DNA of 64,000 nucleotides from Bacillota bacterium (GTDB taxonomy: Bacteria > Bacillota > Clostridia > Oscillospirales > Ruminococcaceae): contig JAEZTV010000002.1 in NCBI GenBank assembly GCA_023421245.1, positions 1 through 64,000 of the forward strand. Reading direction: 5' to 3'. Positions within the stretch are counted from its first letter, which is position 1; each line of letters starts with the position of its first letter. Below are positions 8,877 to 18,322 of this stretch, piece after piece. The position numbers were made by a program, and so were the translations under genes. The notes under the pieces were generated by a model. That model did not search any database and was not told where the DNA came from. It was given only the letters and a program-made list of their open reading frames with translations.

Positions 8877-9551
8877 ATGCGCATCTTAATTGTTGAAGAC
8901 GAAAAACGTCTTGCAGAAACACTTGCAGATATTGTTACGCAAAACAAAGACATTGCCGACATTTGTTACGACGGCAAAACCGGACTTGACAATGCGCTCT
9001 CCGGTATTTATGACGCGGTTATTCTTGATGTCATGCTTCCGGCTATGGATGGCTTTGAGGTTGTACGCCGCATGCGAAAAGATGGGAATACAACGCCTGT
9101 ACTCATGCTGACCGCCAAAACAGCGCTTGATGACAGAATAAACGGCCTTGATACGGGTGCGGATTACTACCTGACAAAACCGTTTGAAACGCCGGAGCTT
9201 CTTGCCTGCCTGCGCGCCATAACGCGGCGAGGCAGCGACTTAAAATTCGAAGATATTGGATATGAAGATATTGTCGTCAATACCGCCACAAACGAGCTTG
9301 TGTGCAATCATCGTTCGGTTCGTCTGGGAGCAAAGGAGCTGGAGCTTATCCGGCTGTTCATCGCAAACAAAGGAATCCTCCTATCGAAGGAGAATATCTA
9401 TTTGAAGATATGGGGCTACGGCAGCGAAACAGAGGAAAGCATTGTTGAAGTGTATATCTCCTTTTTGAGAAAGAAGCTGGAGCATATTGGTTCGAAGGTA
9501 AAAATCTCGGTTGTGCGTCGGGTTGGTTATTGGTTGGAGGCAGGAGAATGA
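8877..9551 (+). CDS. OmpR/PhoB-family response regulator
   Basis: A 224-residue regulator. The receiver domain (residues 1-118) starts MRILIVEDEKRL with the acidic pocket EDE, the phospho-acceptor Asp in DAVILDVMLPAMDGFEV (about residue 51), Thr in MLTAKT (about 79) and Lys in YYLTKPFETPELL (about 101). The winged-helix DNA-binding domain (about 125-222) has the OmpR end RRVGYWLEAGE. The start at 8877 has AAAGGGAGGG 7 nt upstream. Its stop overlaps the kinase start (ATGA), so the two are translationally coupled. The likely target is the divergent VTC/DUF4956/CotH operon. Confidence 0.93.
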   Translation: MRILIVEDEKRLAETLADIVTQNKDIADICYDGKTGLDNALSGIYDAVILDVMLPAMDGFEVVRRMRKDGNTTPVLMLTAKTALDDRINGLDTGADYYLTKPFETPELLACLRAITRRGSDLKFEDIGYEDIVVNTATNELVCNHRSVRLGAKELELIRLFIANKGILLSKENIYLKIWGYGSETEESIVEVYISFLRKKLEHIGSKVKISVVRRVGYWLEAGE

Positions 9552-10798
9552 TAAAAAAACTACATCGCAAATTGGTGCTGATCGTCATGGCTGTTGTGAC
9601 GCTCATACTTTTAGCTATCTTTTTTACCATGCTTTTGACCACGCAGCGAAACAACGAGCGCATGAGTGTTGCAATACTTCACCAAGCACTAAACGTGCGA
9701 CCGTTTCCCGATGCCGCAGCCCCACCGGCAACTAATAATAGCCAAACGTTCCGCAGGGAAGGGTCTGCCCCCCAAATGCGTCTGCCGGTTCTCGTCATAG
9801 AGATGGGAAAGGGTGGAGAGATATCGGCAGTTTCGAACCAGTTCCATTTCATTGGCGAAAGTGATATTGCGCCCATTGCCGAGCTTGCTGCAGGTAAGGC
9901 GGAAAGCATCGGAATCCTCCCGGGTTATGCGTTGCGCTATCTGCGCGAGAATACTGAAAACGGCGTGCGTATCGCATTTGTCGATGTATCGGTAGAACAG
10001 GAAGTATTAAGGGCGCAGATTGCCAATTCTCTCTTAATCGGCGGGCTTGCAATGTTAGCCTTCTTCTTTCTCAGCCTCATTCTTGCTCGCTGGGCAGTAC
10101 ATCCGGTAGAGGTTGCTTGGAAGCAGCAAAAACAATTTATCGCAAACGCATCGCATGAACTCAAAACACCGCTGACCGTCATTCTGTCCAACATCGATAT
10201 GCTACGGGCAGACAACAACCTTATAACAGAGAAAAACACGCGTCGCATGGAGCATATTCATGCGGAAGCCGTGCGGATGAAACAGCTTGTGGAGAGCATG
10301 TTCACGCTCGCGCGGTCAGACAGCGGGCAAAAAACGGAGATGCACAGCAGAGTCGATTTCAGCTTTATTGTAAAAAGTGCCGTCCTTATGTATGAACCAA
10401 TTTTTTATGATGAAGAAAAGGAACTTTCATACGAAATAGAGGATAATATTACCGTCAACGGTGATGTGCAAAGGCTGCAGCAGGTAATACACATTCTTTT
10501 GGATAATGCCCGGAAATATTCTTCTGCATATGGAGCTATCCATGTGAGGTTAAGCAAGCCAGAGCACAAGAGCCTTTTGCTTAGGGTTACAAATGAAGGC
10601 AGCCCGATTCCTGCAGAAGAACTGGAGCGGATTTTCTTGCGATTTTATCGCTGCGATCAAGCAAGAAGCGAGCATGGCAGCTTCGGCCTCGGACTTTCCA
10701 TTGCACAAAGTATTGTAACCGAGCATAAAGGGAACATATGGGCCGACAGCGACGAGGCATCCGGCAACAGCTTTTATGTGTCGCTGCCCCTTGCGTAA
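9548..10798 (+). CDS. Sensor histidine kinase, partner of the adjacent regulator
   Basis: A 416-residue membrane kinase. TM1 is at about residues 13-33, an extracytoplasmic sensor loop of about 125 residues follows, and TM2 lies near 160-182. HisKA begins FIANASHELKTPLTVI (phospho-His about residue 205) and the HATPase_c domain has the N box (LLDNARKYS), a G1-like region and FGLGLSIAQSIV. I chose the start at 9548 because GGAGGCAGGAGA lies 4-13 nt upstream and it overlaps the regulator's stop codon. The signal sensed is unknown. The gene is followed by a strong terminator. Confidence 0.92.
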   Translation: MIKKLHRKLVLIVMAVVTLILLAIFFTMLLTTQRNNERMSVAILHQALNVRPFPDAAAPPATNNSQTFRREGSAPQMRLPVLVIEMGKGGEISAVSNQFHFIGESDIAPIAELAAGKAESIGILPGYALRYLRENTENGVRIAFVDVSVEQEVLRAQIANSLLIGGLAMLAFFFLSLILARWAVHPVEVAWKQQKQFIANASHELKTPLTVILSNIDMLRADNNLITEKNTRRMEHIHAEAVRMKQLVESMFTLARSDSGQKTEMHSRVDFSFIVKSAVLMYEPIFYDEEKELSYEIEDNITVNGDVQRLQQVIHILLDNARKYSSAYGAIHVRLSKPEHKSLLLRVTNEGSPIPAEELERIFLRFYRCDQARSEHGSFGLGLSIAQSIVTEHKGNIWADSDEASGNSFYVSLPLA

Positions 10799-10907
10799 AG
10801 GGATTGAATTTTTGGCAAAAGGGCAAGCACATTGACATCGGTGCATTTTCGGGCTTTTTGCGTGCACACAAGCTGTAAATAATTGTCTGATTCAGCGGGA
10901 CGCTATA

Positions 10908-10956
10908 AACCCTGCGGCTTCGGGGAAACTTGCACCGAAGCCGCAGGGTTCTTTTG
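10908..10956 (+). terminator. Terminator of the two-component operon
   Basis: A perfect 16-bp stem (AACCCTGCGGCTTCGG and its complement, 10908-10950) with an 11-nt loop is followed by CTTTT. The following 250 bp to the dehydrogenase stop show no gene. Confidence 0.88.
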
Positions 10957-11207
10957 CCAATGCAGCGAGCTTAATTAACTTGTTGATGCGGCTCTGTCTG
11001 CCGGTCACCCGAACCGTAATAGCAGCAGCAGGAAAGGGGCAGGTGAGGGGGGCTCTTACTCACTTAGTAAAAGACAGAGATCATATAGGGGGAAGCGTTG
11101 CGCCGGATACATAAGCCTTGCCGCCTCCGGATAAAAGACTGTCAGGCAGCACCAGAGAGGGGGAGCGGATACCATCTTTTTCTCGCTTTGCCGCGGCGGG
11201 TATACCA

Positions 11208-12284
11208 TCATTTAAATTCAAACGCAACCTTTAAATCACCATGCTTACCGGACGCATATTCGAATGCAGTTTCCCACTCATCCAACGAAAAGGTTTTGCT
11301 TACCACGCCATTGGTGGGGAGAGTGCCGCTTGCAATGTTCTCTATCACAAACGGGTAGCAATATGGGCTAAGGTGAGCACCTAATACATCCAGCTCTTTG
11401 CGGTCGCCGATAATAGACCAATCAAGCTCGGTAGGAGCACTGAAAACAGAAAACTCCACAAACCGTCCAAGCTTGCGAATCATAGACATTCCTTGAATAA
11501 CGGATGAAGGATGCCCCGTGGCTTCAATATAAATATCGCATCCATAGCCGTCAGTCAGCTTCATAATCTCGGCGACTACATCAACTTTGCTTGGATTCCA
11601 CACAATATCGGCGCCAAACTCCAGCGCCTTTTGCAGACGGCTGTCAATCATGTCGAGCACGATGAGCTTTTTGGGATGCCGCATCTTTGCGTACCCAACC
11701 ATGCCAAGGCCAAGCGTCCCCGCACCGGATAGTACTACATAATCCTCGCATTCGATTTGCGCACGGTCAACGCAATGCTTAGAACATGCATATGGTTCGA
11801 TGAGCAGGGCATCGGTAATCGGCATTTCTTTTGGAACCTTATGTATCACTGCGTTTTTAGGCAAACGTACATACTCTGCCATGCCGCCATTAAAGCTACT
11901 GAAAAACCCAAAAATTTCGTGCGGCTGACACATCCAGTACTTTCCGGTCTTACAAAACCGGCATTCGCCGCAGGGAACAATCTGATCGGCGGTAACGCGC
12001 TCGCCAAGCTGATACCCTTTTACATCCCCGCCAATCGCTGCAATGGTACCAAAGAATTCATGCCCAGGAATAAAAGGGGGTTTAACCCACGATGGCTGCG
12101 TCGCATCGCCCCAGAACATCGCGGCGCCATGCTGACATTTCAAGTCTCCGGCACAGATGCCGCAGGCCTCGGTTTTAATAATAATATCATCAGGCCCGCA
12201 CTCTGGAGAGGGGTAGTCAGTTTCCAAACGATACTCCTCTGCCGAGTACGCTACCAGCGCTTTCATGGTTTTTGGTATACTCAT
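11208..12284 (-). CDS. Zinc-dependent alcohol/polyol dehydrogenase
   Basis: A 358-residue medium-chain dehydrogenase. The catalytic zinc ligands are visible in EACGICAGD (Cys near residue 42) and GHE (near 74). The structural zinc set is PCGECRFCKTGKYWMC (about 104-119) and the NAD(P)-binding motif is GAGTLGLG near 190. The overall look is that of erythritol/threitol- or sorbitol-type dehydrogenases. It is the last gene of a minus-strand operon with a sugar-type ABC importer, so it probably oxidises the imported polyol or a derivative of it. The exact substrate cannot be read. Confidence 0.87.
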   Translation of the reverse strand: MSIPKTMKALVAYSAEEYRLETDYPSPECGPDDIIIKTEACGICAGDLKCQHGAAMFWGDATQPSWVKPPFIPGHEFFGTIAAIGGDVKGYQLGERVTADQIVPCGECRFCKTGKYWMCQPHEIFGFFSSFNGGMAEYVRLPKNAVIHKVPKEMPITDALLIEPYACSKHCVDRAQIECEDYVVLSGAGTLGLGMVGYAKMRHPKKLIVLDMIDSRLQKALEFGADIVWNPSKVDVVAEIMKLTDGYGCDIYIEATGHPSSVIQGMSMIRKLGRFVEFSVFSAPTELDWSIIGDRKELDVLGAHLSPYCYPFVIENIASGTLPTNGVVSKTFSLDEWETAFEYASGKHGDLKVAFEFK

Positions 12285-12331
12285 TTGTTTCTACCTTTCC
12301 GGGCAGATTTCTGCCGCAATAGTGTAGTGTG

Positions 12332-13174
12332 TTAGCCCTTTACACCGCTGCTTACGATACCCTGAACATAGTATTTCTGGAAGGGCAAGAACAGCAGCAG
12401 AGGGATGAGGGCGGAGATAATTGATCCTGCGTATAGGTTTGACCATAATGTAACACGCTCCATCTTAAATACCGAAAGAGCGATTTGGATTGTTCTAATC
12501 TCCCTGTCGCGGGCAACGAGAAGAGGCCACAGATACGCGTTCCACTGATCCATGAAAATCATCAGACCGGCAGTTACAAACACAGGGATAGAGGACGGGA
12601 AGATAATGCGCCGGAACACGACCGGCCAAGAAGCGCCGTCAATTCTCGCCGCCTCAATCAGGCTGGGCGGGATATCCTTGAAAAACTGGGTAAACAAAAA
12701 CAAAATCAATCCGCTGGCAACTCCGGGTACAATTAACGCAAGACGGGTATCCACCCAGCCAAAGTCGTTTATTACGTTGTAGAGCGGCATGGCAATCGAT
12801 TCAAAGGGGATCATAAAGGTTACAAGAAAAAGCGAAAACAGTATCTTTTTAAACGGAAAGTTAAACGTTGCAAACGAAAATGCCGCGATGCTGTTAACAA
12901 GGCATCCACAGGGGATGAGAATCAAAACTAAAATAATTGTGTTGGTGATTGGCTTTGCAAAATCAAACTCGGTAAACAGACTGATGTAGGAATTTAGTGT
13001 AGGCTCAACGGGAATAAGTGTGTGTACGGTAAAGGGGAGCGCATATTTATAAAGCTCGGTATCTGAACGCAGCGATGCCGAAAAGGCCCATAACAGCGGA
13101 AAAAGAGACATACACGCAACCAAAACGAGCACAGTATAGAGCAATATCTTTTTTACATACTTAAGTCTTATCAT
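12332..13174 (-). CDS. Carbohydrate ABC transporter permease, MalG type
   Basis: A 280-residue inner-membrane permease with six predicted segments. The cytoplasmic loop carrying EAARIDGASWPVVFRRIIFPSSIP (about residues 179-202) is the EAA motif that contacts the ATPase. The N-terminus has the CUT1 layout (one TM, then a periplasmic loop). The start overlaps the stop of the upstream permease (ATGA). No ATP-binding subunit is encoded in this locus, so a shared MsmX-type ATPase elsewhere is expected, as is usual for Firmicutes CUT1 importers. Confidence 0.92.
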   Translation of the reverse strand: MIRLKYVKKILLYTVLVLVACMSLFPLLWAFSASLRSDTELYKYALPFTVHTLIPVEPTLNSYISLFTEFDFAKPITNTIILVLILIPCGCLVNSIAAFSFATFNFPFKKILFSLFLVTFMIPFESIAMPLYNVINDFGWVDTRLALIVPGVASGLILFLFTQFFKDIPPSLIEAARIDGASWPVVFRRIIFPSSIPVFVTAGLMIFMDQWNAYLWPLLVARDREIRTIQIALSVFKMERVTLWSNLYAGSIISALIPLLLFLPFQKYYVQGIVSSGVKG

Positions 13175-14055
13175 CGCACGTGCCCCTCCGCTTCTTTTTC
13201 ATTGAGCAATGCAAACTGAACAACACAAATGATTACGATGATAAACAGCAAAACAGATATTAAAACAGCGGAACGGGTAGGGTCAGCGTATTTAAACGCA
13301 GCCTTATATGCTTCATACATCAGTACATTTGTGCTTCCCTGCGGTCCGCCCTCTGTTACCAGCTGCATGGGCGCAAACAAAAGCATGTTGGCCGTAGTGT
13401 TTGCAACAAAAACGAACAGCAGAACCTTTTTCATCATTGGAATAGTTATTTTAAATATTGTCGTAAAGAATCCCGCACCATCAATTTTAGCGGATTCATA
13501 GATAGCTGCATCAATATTTTTAAGGCCTGCGAGTAAAAACATCATCCAATATCCGCAGCCCTTCCATGTTGCAACAATAACAATTGCCCATAAAGCCTGA
13601 CTTTTGTCTGTAAAAAATCCTTGCGCCTCTATGCCGAAAACACTCAGCAGGCTATTTACAACGCCGCTGTTATAGTTGAGCATGAGGTTCCATATCAATG
13701 TTGCAACCGTTAGTGAGATGGTAAACGGAAGATAATAAATGGTTCTAAAAATTGCTATACCCTTTAGTGCGGTGTTGGCAAGCAAAGCAAGGCAAAAAGA
13801 GATGATAATTTGAAGAGGGATCATTACGACATTCAACTTCAGTGTAACTTTCAGTGAGTTCCAAAACACGGAGTCGGAAAACACCATGCTATAGGCTTTC
13901 AGTGAAAATACGCCGTCGATAAAAAGACCATTCTTTAATGTTCGTATAATGGGGTATAATTTGAAGATACAGATAAGAATAAACGCTGGCAACAGCAATA
14001 AAAAGGGAAGTGCCTTTGTCATAAATCGGTATCTGGAGGATAATTTCAGTTCCAT
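13171..14055 (-). CDS. Sugar ABC transporter permease, MalF type
   Basis: A 294-residue permease with six membrane segments. The EAA loop is YESAKIDGAGFFTTIFKITIPMM at about residues 195-217. I place the start at 14055, where GAGAGGTG lies 5 nt upstream; a longer reading from 14154 would overlap the binding-protein gene and lacks a ribosome-binding site. It is translationally coupled to the MalG-type permease. Together with that protein it forms the membrane channel of a CUT1-family sugar importer. Confidence 0.9.
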   Translation of the reverse strand: MELKLSSRYRFMTKALPFLLLLPAFILICIFKLYPIIRTLKNGLFIDGVFSLKAYSMVFSDSVFWNSLKVTLKLNVVMIPLQIIISFCLALLANTALKGIAIFRTIYYLPFTISLTVATLIWNLMLNYNSGVVNSLLSVFGIEAQGFFTDKSQALWAIVIVATWKGCGYWMMFLLAGLKNIDAAIYESAKIDGAGFFTTIFKITIPMMKKVLLFVFVANTTANMLLFAPMQLVTEGGPQGSTNVLMYEAYKAAFKYADPTRSAVLISVLLFIIVIICVVQFALLNEKEAEGHVR

Positions 14056-14076
14056 ATAGCACCTCTCGAATAACTT

Positions 14077-14109
14077 GTGGATAAGGCTGCATTTTGCAGC
14101 CTTATCCAC
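14077..14109 (-). other. Intercistronic hairpin between binding protein and permeases
   Basis: GTGGATAAGGCTGC and its exact complement form a 14-bp stem with a 5-nt loop, located between the binding-protein stop and the MalF start. There is no T-run, so it is more likely an mRNA-stabilising or partial-termination element than a full terminator. Confidence 0.65.
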
Positions 14110-14128
14110 GGGCAAATGCTGATTACAG

Positions 14129-15469
14129 TTAATATTTTGCGGCCGCAGACTCAAATTGGCTGATCGAGCTGTTTACAACCTCGTTAATGTCGGCGCCATT
14201 CCTGACGTCGGCCCACAGATTGTCGATAATTGTGCTGTACTCATTGTACGCAGGTGTCAGTGCGCGGGGATATGCGGTGTTAATTGCCTCGTAAGCACCA
14301 ATCTTCAGATAGCGAGGAGAATCGGGGTTGTCAATAATAGCTTGAAGCTTGTCTTTGCGGGCAGGCATCTCGCCGCGGATATCCAGCCACATGTCATTTC
14401 CTTCACCCTGTGTGATGAACTTAACAAATTCTGCGGAAGCCGCTGCTTTTGTAGTGGCTGCGTTTACGCCAAAGTTCCAAGAACCGGTTGCGGAAGCTAC
14501 CTTATCTTTGTGCCCTTCGAATGCGGGCAGATAGGTATAATCATAGGTTGTCATATCGTTTGCTTCGGCGCTCTCTCCGATGTAGGTTGCACCAATCATA
14601 AATACAAGCTTACCGGAATAGAAGTAGTTGGGCAGTTCATCGGCAGAGATGCCCCTGGTGCTCACTTTATCGTTAATCTGAGTCTGATACCAGGTAAGCG
14701 CTTTTATCCAAGGCTCGCTGTCCAAAACGCCCTTCAGGCTCATTCCGTCAGCCGAGATGTTAAGCCCGCCAAGGCTGTTTGCCAATGGGTTCATCTGGTA
14801 TGTACGGCCAACCTGTTGAAAATCAAAGCCGAAGATACCGTTTGTGCCGTTGGGGTCCAGAACGGCGAGCACATCTTTCGAAAGCTGGGCAATCTCTTCG
14901 TAGGTAAGACGATTGTTCTCGTCATTTTCGGGAATGGTTACGCCTGCCTGTGCAAGTAGATCGGTGTTATACCACAGCACCTGCGAGGAGTTAGCGAAAG
15001 GAGGAGAATAGAACTTGCCGTCCCATGAGCCTGCGTCAACCGAAGCATCGGTATATTTATTGAGCTCATCAGTGCTGTAAAACTCATCCAAAGGCAGCAG
15101 ATAGCCGCGTTTTGCGTACGCACTTACCAGCGGCGCATCTACACTTAAGATATCATAATCTGTAGAGCCGGAACCGATTTTTACTTCGATAAGCTCAATC
15201 AAATCGTTAAATGCGTAATGCTCGCTGACTATTTTTACGCCTGTCTGCTCGTAATAGCGTTCAAGCACGGGAACAATGAGACCCTCCCAGCTCTTTTCGC
15301 CCACACCGGGGGCAATCCAATGCAGTTCCGTAACGTCCTGTTCCGGGGCAGGAGTGGAAGATTCAGAAGGCGAAATAGATGAGGGTGCCTGATTTCCGGC
15401 GTTTCCGCAGGACACCAAAATTGCTGAGAACATTGTGATGATCAGAAGAATGCATATGCTTTTTTTCAT
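14129..15469 (-). CDS. Extracellular sugar-binding lipoprotein of ABC importer
   Basis: A 446-residue cluster-B type solute-binding protein. Residues 1-21 form a signal ending in a lipobox (ILVSCGN, Cys21), followed by a Ser/Pro-rich linker. The mature chain has the typical WIAPGVGEKSWEGLIVPVLERYYEQTG start, and a DYDILSVDAPLVSAYAKRGYLLPLDEF stretch near residue 106. It would capture the substrate outside the cell for the two downstream permeases. It is first in the operon, behind a promoter with a LacI-type operator (15594-15605). The substrate is undetermined. Confidence 0.92.
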   Translation of the reverse strand: MKKSICILLIITMFSAILVSCGNAGNQAPSSISPSESSTPAPEQDVTELHWIAPGVGEKSWEGLIVPVLERYYEQTGVKIVSEHYAFNDLIELIEVKIGSGSTDYDILSVDAPLVSAYAKRGYLLPLDEFYSTDELNKYTDASVDAGSWDGKFYSPPFANSSQVLWYNTDLLAQAGVTIPENDENNRLTYEEIAQLSKDVLAVLDPNGTNGIFGFDFQQVGRTYQMNPLANSLGGLNISADGMSLKGVLDSEPWIKALTWYQTQINDKVSTRGISADELPNYFYSGKLVFMIGATYIGESAEANDMTTYDYTYLPAFEGHKDKVASATGSWNFGVNAATTKAAASAEFVKFITQGEGNDMWLDIRGEMPARKDKLQAIIDNPDSPRYLKIGAYEAINTAYPRALTPAYNEYSTIIDNLWADVRNGADINEVVNSSISQFESAAAKY

Positions 15470-15593
15470 GATTCTGCTCCTTTTGTTATTTTAGGGACTA
15501 ACTCTGATAGTATTGCCAAACATTATTTGGATTTATCGGAGTTCGGCCTTTTTATGAAAGACGCTATGAAGCTAAGATTTGAAATTAAACTAT

Positions 15594-15674
15594 TGGAGCG
15601 CTCCAGATATAATCCAAAGCTTATTCATAGCTCGTCCATGACACCATGATAGTGCGGTTATACGAAAATGTCAA
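15594..15674 (-). promoter_or_regulatory. Promoter and LacI-type operator of the ABC importer operon
   Basis: On the minus strand, TTGACA (15674-15669), a 17-nt spacer and TATCAT (15651-15646) form a good promoter. The 12-bp palindrome TGGAGCGCTCCA (15594-15605) lies about 35-45 nt downstream of the expected transcription start, a roadblock or looping position. The same operator core recurs at 15803-15814. Confidence 0.72.
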
Positions 15675-15763
15675 TATATTTTTTGCGGTTTGTATGTTTT
15701 GAACGTAAAAAAAGATTATTATTTATTGATATAGCTACAATTTATTTTGCGATTGATTTTTAG

Positions 15764-15814
15764 TTGACAATTTATTATAGAAAGTGTAGAATTAAACTCA
15801 ATTGGAGCGCTCCT
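15764..15814 (+). promoter_or_regulatory. Autoregulated promoter of the LacI-type gene
   Basis: TTGACA (15764-15769), a 17-nt spacer and TAGAAT (15787-15792) form a near-consensus promoter. The operator TGGAGCGCTCCT (15803-15814) starts about +4 from the expected start site, so a bound repressor would block initiation or early elongation. The two operators are 209 bp apart, close to 20 helical turns. Confidence 0.78.
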
Positions 15815-15832
15815 ACAAAGGGGATTGTAATA

Positions 15833-16855
15833 ATGGCTGTAACAATCTATGATGTGGCCCGCGAGGCGGGTGTATCCAAAAGCACCGTGTCGTTGGTGAT
15901 AAACAATTCGCCGTCTGTCAAGCTGGCAACACAGTACAAAGTGCGCGAAGCGATTCAAAAACTTGGTTATGTACCCAACTATTCGGCGCGCACTCTTACA
16001 ACCAAACGCACGCATACTTTGGGTATGATCTTTTTGACGTCTTATCCGTCAAAAGAGCCGTACTCTTTTGATGCGGTGCCGGAAACCCTGCTTTACGACA
16101 CCAGCATCGGGATACAAAAAGGGTTGCATCATACAGATTACGCCCTGCTTACAGAGCGTTTTTCGGTACAGCAGACAGGATTATTGCCGGAACTGATATC
16201 TGCCGAGCGTGTAGACGGTGTGTTTATCATCGGCGGACTGTTTACCGCAGAGTTTATTGATCATTTAAAAAGCATTAAAATGCCCAGCGTGCTGGTTGGG
16301 CGCTTTCATGACGGCATTGATTCGGTTTCTCCGAACATGCAGGAAATCGGATATTTGGCAGGGAAAGAATTTGTCCAAAAAGGCCATAAAAAAATTCTCT
16401 TTATCAATGGACCCAACGGCAGCGCAAACTCGCAGCAAAAACTAGAGGGCTTGATGTCGGCCCTAGGAGGGCATCATGTCTCGGTTACAACCAAATATTC
16501 CGGATACTCCGCACTCGATGGATATAAAACCATACAAGAGGCGTGGAGCGCAGGGGAAAGACCGGATGCAATTTTCGGCGGAAGTGATGGTATTACCTCC
16601 GGCATAGTTCGTTTTTTATATGAGAATGGTATTCGTGTGCCCGAGCAGGTGTCTTTGATTGGATACGAACGCTCGGTGGTATCTGAACACGCTGCGGTGC
16701 CGTATACCGTAATCGATCCGCATAAAGAAAAAATAGGTATCGAGGCTTGCCGCGCATTGTTGAACCGGATACAGCGTCCCCGTTCTGAAATAGTTGCGCT
16801 GAAAATTTCCCCGAGCATCATCCATTATGGATCTGTACGGGATTACAACGAATAG
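15833..16855 (+). CDS. LacI/GalR-family transcriptional regulator
   Basis: A 340-residue regulator. The N-terminal helix-turn-helix reads TIYDVAREAGVSKSTVSLVINN with hinge helix NYSARTLTTKRTHTLGMIF. The periplasmic-binding-protein-like effector domain spans about 60-335 (VDGVFIIGG near 138; GYERSVVSEHAAVPYTVIDPHKEKIG near 282-307). The start at 15833 has AAAGGGGA upstream and matches the usual family N-terminus; a longer reading from 15764 would begin inside the -35 element. It likely represses both its own operon and the divergent ABC importer through TGGAGCGCTCCA. Confidence 0.92.
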   Translation: MAVTIYDVAREAGVSKSTVSLVINNSPSVKLATQYKVREAIQKLGYVPNYSARTLTTKRTHTLGMIFLTSYPSKEPYSFDAVPETLLYDTSIGIQKGLHHTDYALLTERFSVQQTGLLPELISAERVDGVFIIGGLFTAEFIDHLKSIKMPSVLVGRFHDGIDSVSPNMQEIGYLAGKEFVQKGHKKILFINGPNGSANSQQKLEGLMSALGGHHVSVTTKYSGYSALDGYKTIQEAWSAGERPDAIFGGSDGITSGIVRFLYENGIRVPEQVSLIGYERSVVSEHAAVPYTVIDPHKEKIGIEACRALLNRIQRPRSEIVALKISPSIIHYGSVRDYNE

Positions 16856-16887
16856 TTCATGCACAAAGTAAAAGGGAGATTTAATAA

Positions 16888-18258
16888 ATGATTAGCAAAG
16901 CCATAGTATGCGATGTTGCAGTGTTTGGGGCAGGACCATCGGGTCTTGCGGCCGCGTTGGCGGCAGCCCGTAACGGCTCAAAAGTGGTGCTTGTAGAAAA
17001 AAGCGGAACCCTTGGCGGGAACCTGGTTTCAGGTCTTCCGCTGCTTGGATATTTAGATAAAAACGGGAAACAGGTAACAGGAGGAATCGCTCAAGAAATT
17101 ATTGACAAACTCATTGAACGCGGCGCCTGTCTAGGGCATAATCGCTGCGCCTTACATAATTCAGTTACTATTATAGATGCCGAGGCCATGAAAATGTTGG
17201 CCTTTGAACTTTGTGAAGAAGCGGATGTAAAGGTTCTGCTGCACTGTTCACCTGTTGCTGCACGGCTCCATAACAAACAGATTGCCGGTGTCGAGGCTTT
17301 AGGAACAGGCGTACGGTACCACATCGAAGCGAAGGTGTTTATCGATTCCACAGCAGACGGCGAGCTTGCTTGTATTTCGGGGGCAGCATATGAAAAAGGT
17401 GACGAAGAGAGCGGCATAATGCAGCCGCCCACACTTTTATATATGCTGATGGATTTCTGCGAAGAAGAATTTTTGAAATACCTCGAACAGCATCCCAAAG
17501 ACCTGATTCCGGCTGAAAGCATGAATGTATCGGTGGGGTATGACGTGCCGTACTTCAGAGGCCATCCGGGCTACGTTTTCCTTGGTCTGCGCGACACATT
17601 GGCAAAGCATAGGTTAAATGGCATCAATGCGCTCGCGCGTGATACCCTAATCTATATCAAGACCACACATCCCAAACAGATATGCGTCAATGCTACGAGG
17701 GTGCTCAACTTTGACGGCAGCGATTCCGAGGAGCTTACCCGCGGCACACGTGAAAGCATGAGGCAGATTTATGCGATGCACCAATGGCTCAAAGAGCATA
17801 TACCGGGATTCCAAAACACGTATATCTCCTATATCAATGACAATATAGGTGTGCGTGAAACACGGCGTTTTCATGGCATACAGCGGCTTACAATCGATCA
17901 TGTGGTCGCCGGGAAGATTCCGGAGGACAGCATTGCGCTTGGCTCCTACAAAGTGGATATTCATAGCGGAACCGGTGAAGGAACAATACTCACCGACCTT
18001 GAACAGGCGTACGGTATTCCGCTTGGATGTTTGATTAGCAGTGACTTTGAGAATCTTATGCTCAACGGGCGTTGCATCTCAATGGACTCGCCGTCTCTTG
18101 CAAGCGTTCGTGTGATGCCCACCTGCATGGCAATCGGCCAGGGTGCCGGAGTATGTGCTTCGCTCGCCGTAAAGGGGAATTGCGCCCCTAAGGATGTCGC
18201 GCCAAGGGTAGTAGTTGAGACTCTGCTCGAAGATAAGGCAATCCTTTCTGTAGATTAG
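16888..18258 (+). CDS. FAD-dependent oxidoreductase (FAD_oxidored type)
   Basis: A 456-residue flavoprotein. The dinucleotide-binding motif is VAVFGAGPSGLAAALAAARNG (residues 8-28), followed by VVLVEKSGTLGGNLVSG, the pattern of PF12831 FAD_oxidored proteins. A second conserved area, VFIDSTADGELA near 150, and VRVMPTCMAIGQGAGVCASLAVK near the C-terminus (about 407-429) complete the fold. No signal peptide is visible, so it is cytoplasmic. It sits 32 bp after the LacI gene with GGGAGA before the start, and it is probably induced with the transporter. Relatives dehydrogenate varied sugar-like or organic substrates; the substrate here is unknown. Confidence 0.85.
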   Translation: MISKAIVCDVAVFGAGPSGLAAALAAARNGSKVVLVEKSGTLGGNLVSGLPLLGYLDKNGKQVTGGIAQEIIDKLIERGACLGHNRCALHNSVTIIDAEAMKMLAFELCEEADVKVLLHCSPVAARLHNKQIAGVEALGTGVRYHIEAKVFIDSTADGELACISGAAYEKGDEESGIMQPPTLLYMLMDFCEEEFLKYLEQHPKDLIPAESMNVSVGYDVPYFRGHPGYVFLGLRDTLAKHRLNGINALARDTLIYIKTTHPKQICVNATRVLNFDGSDSEELTRGTRESMRQIYAMHQWLKEHIPGFQNTYISYINDNIGVRETRRFHGIQRLTIDHVVAGKIPEDSIALGSYKVDIHSGTGEGTILTDLEQAYGIPLGCLISSDFENLMLNGRCISMDSPSLASVRVMPTCMAIGQGAGVCASLAVKGNCAPKDVAPRVVVETLLEDKAILSVD

Positions 18259-18322
18259 CCATCCAAACCAAAGATGCAATCCATGGGCTTTCAACAATAT
18301 ATATTTATGCGGGGAAAAGGGT

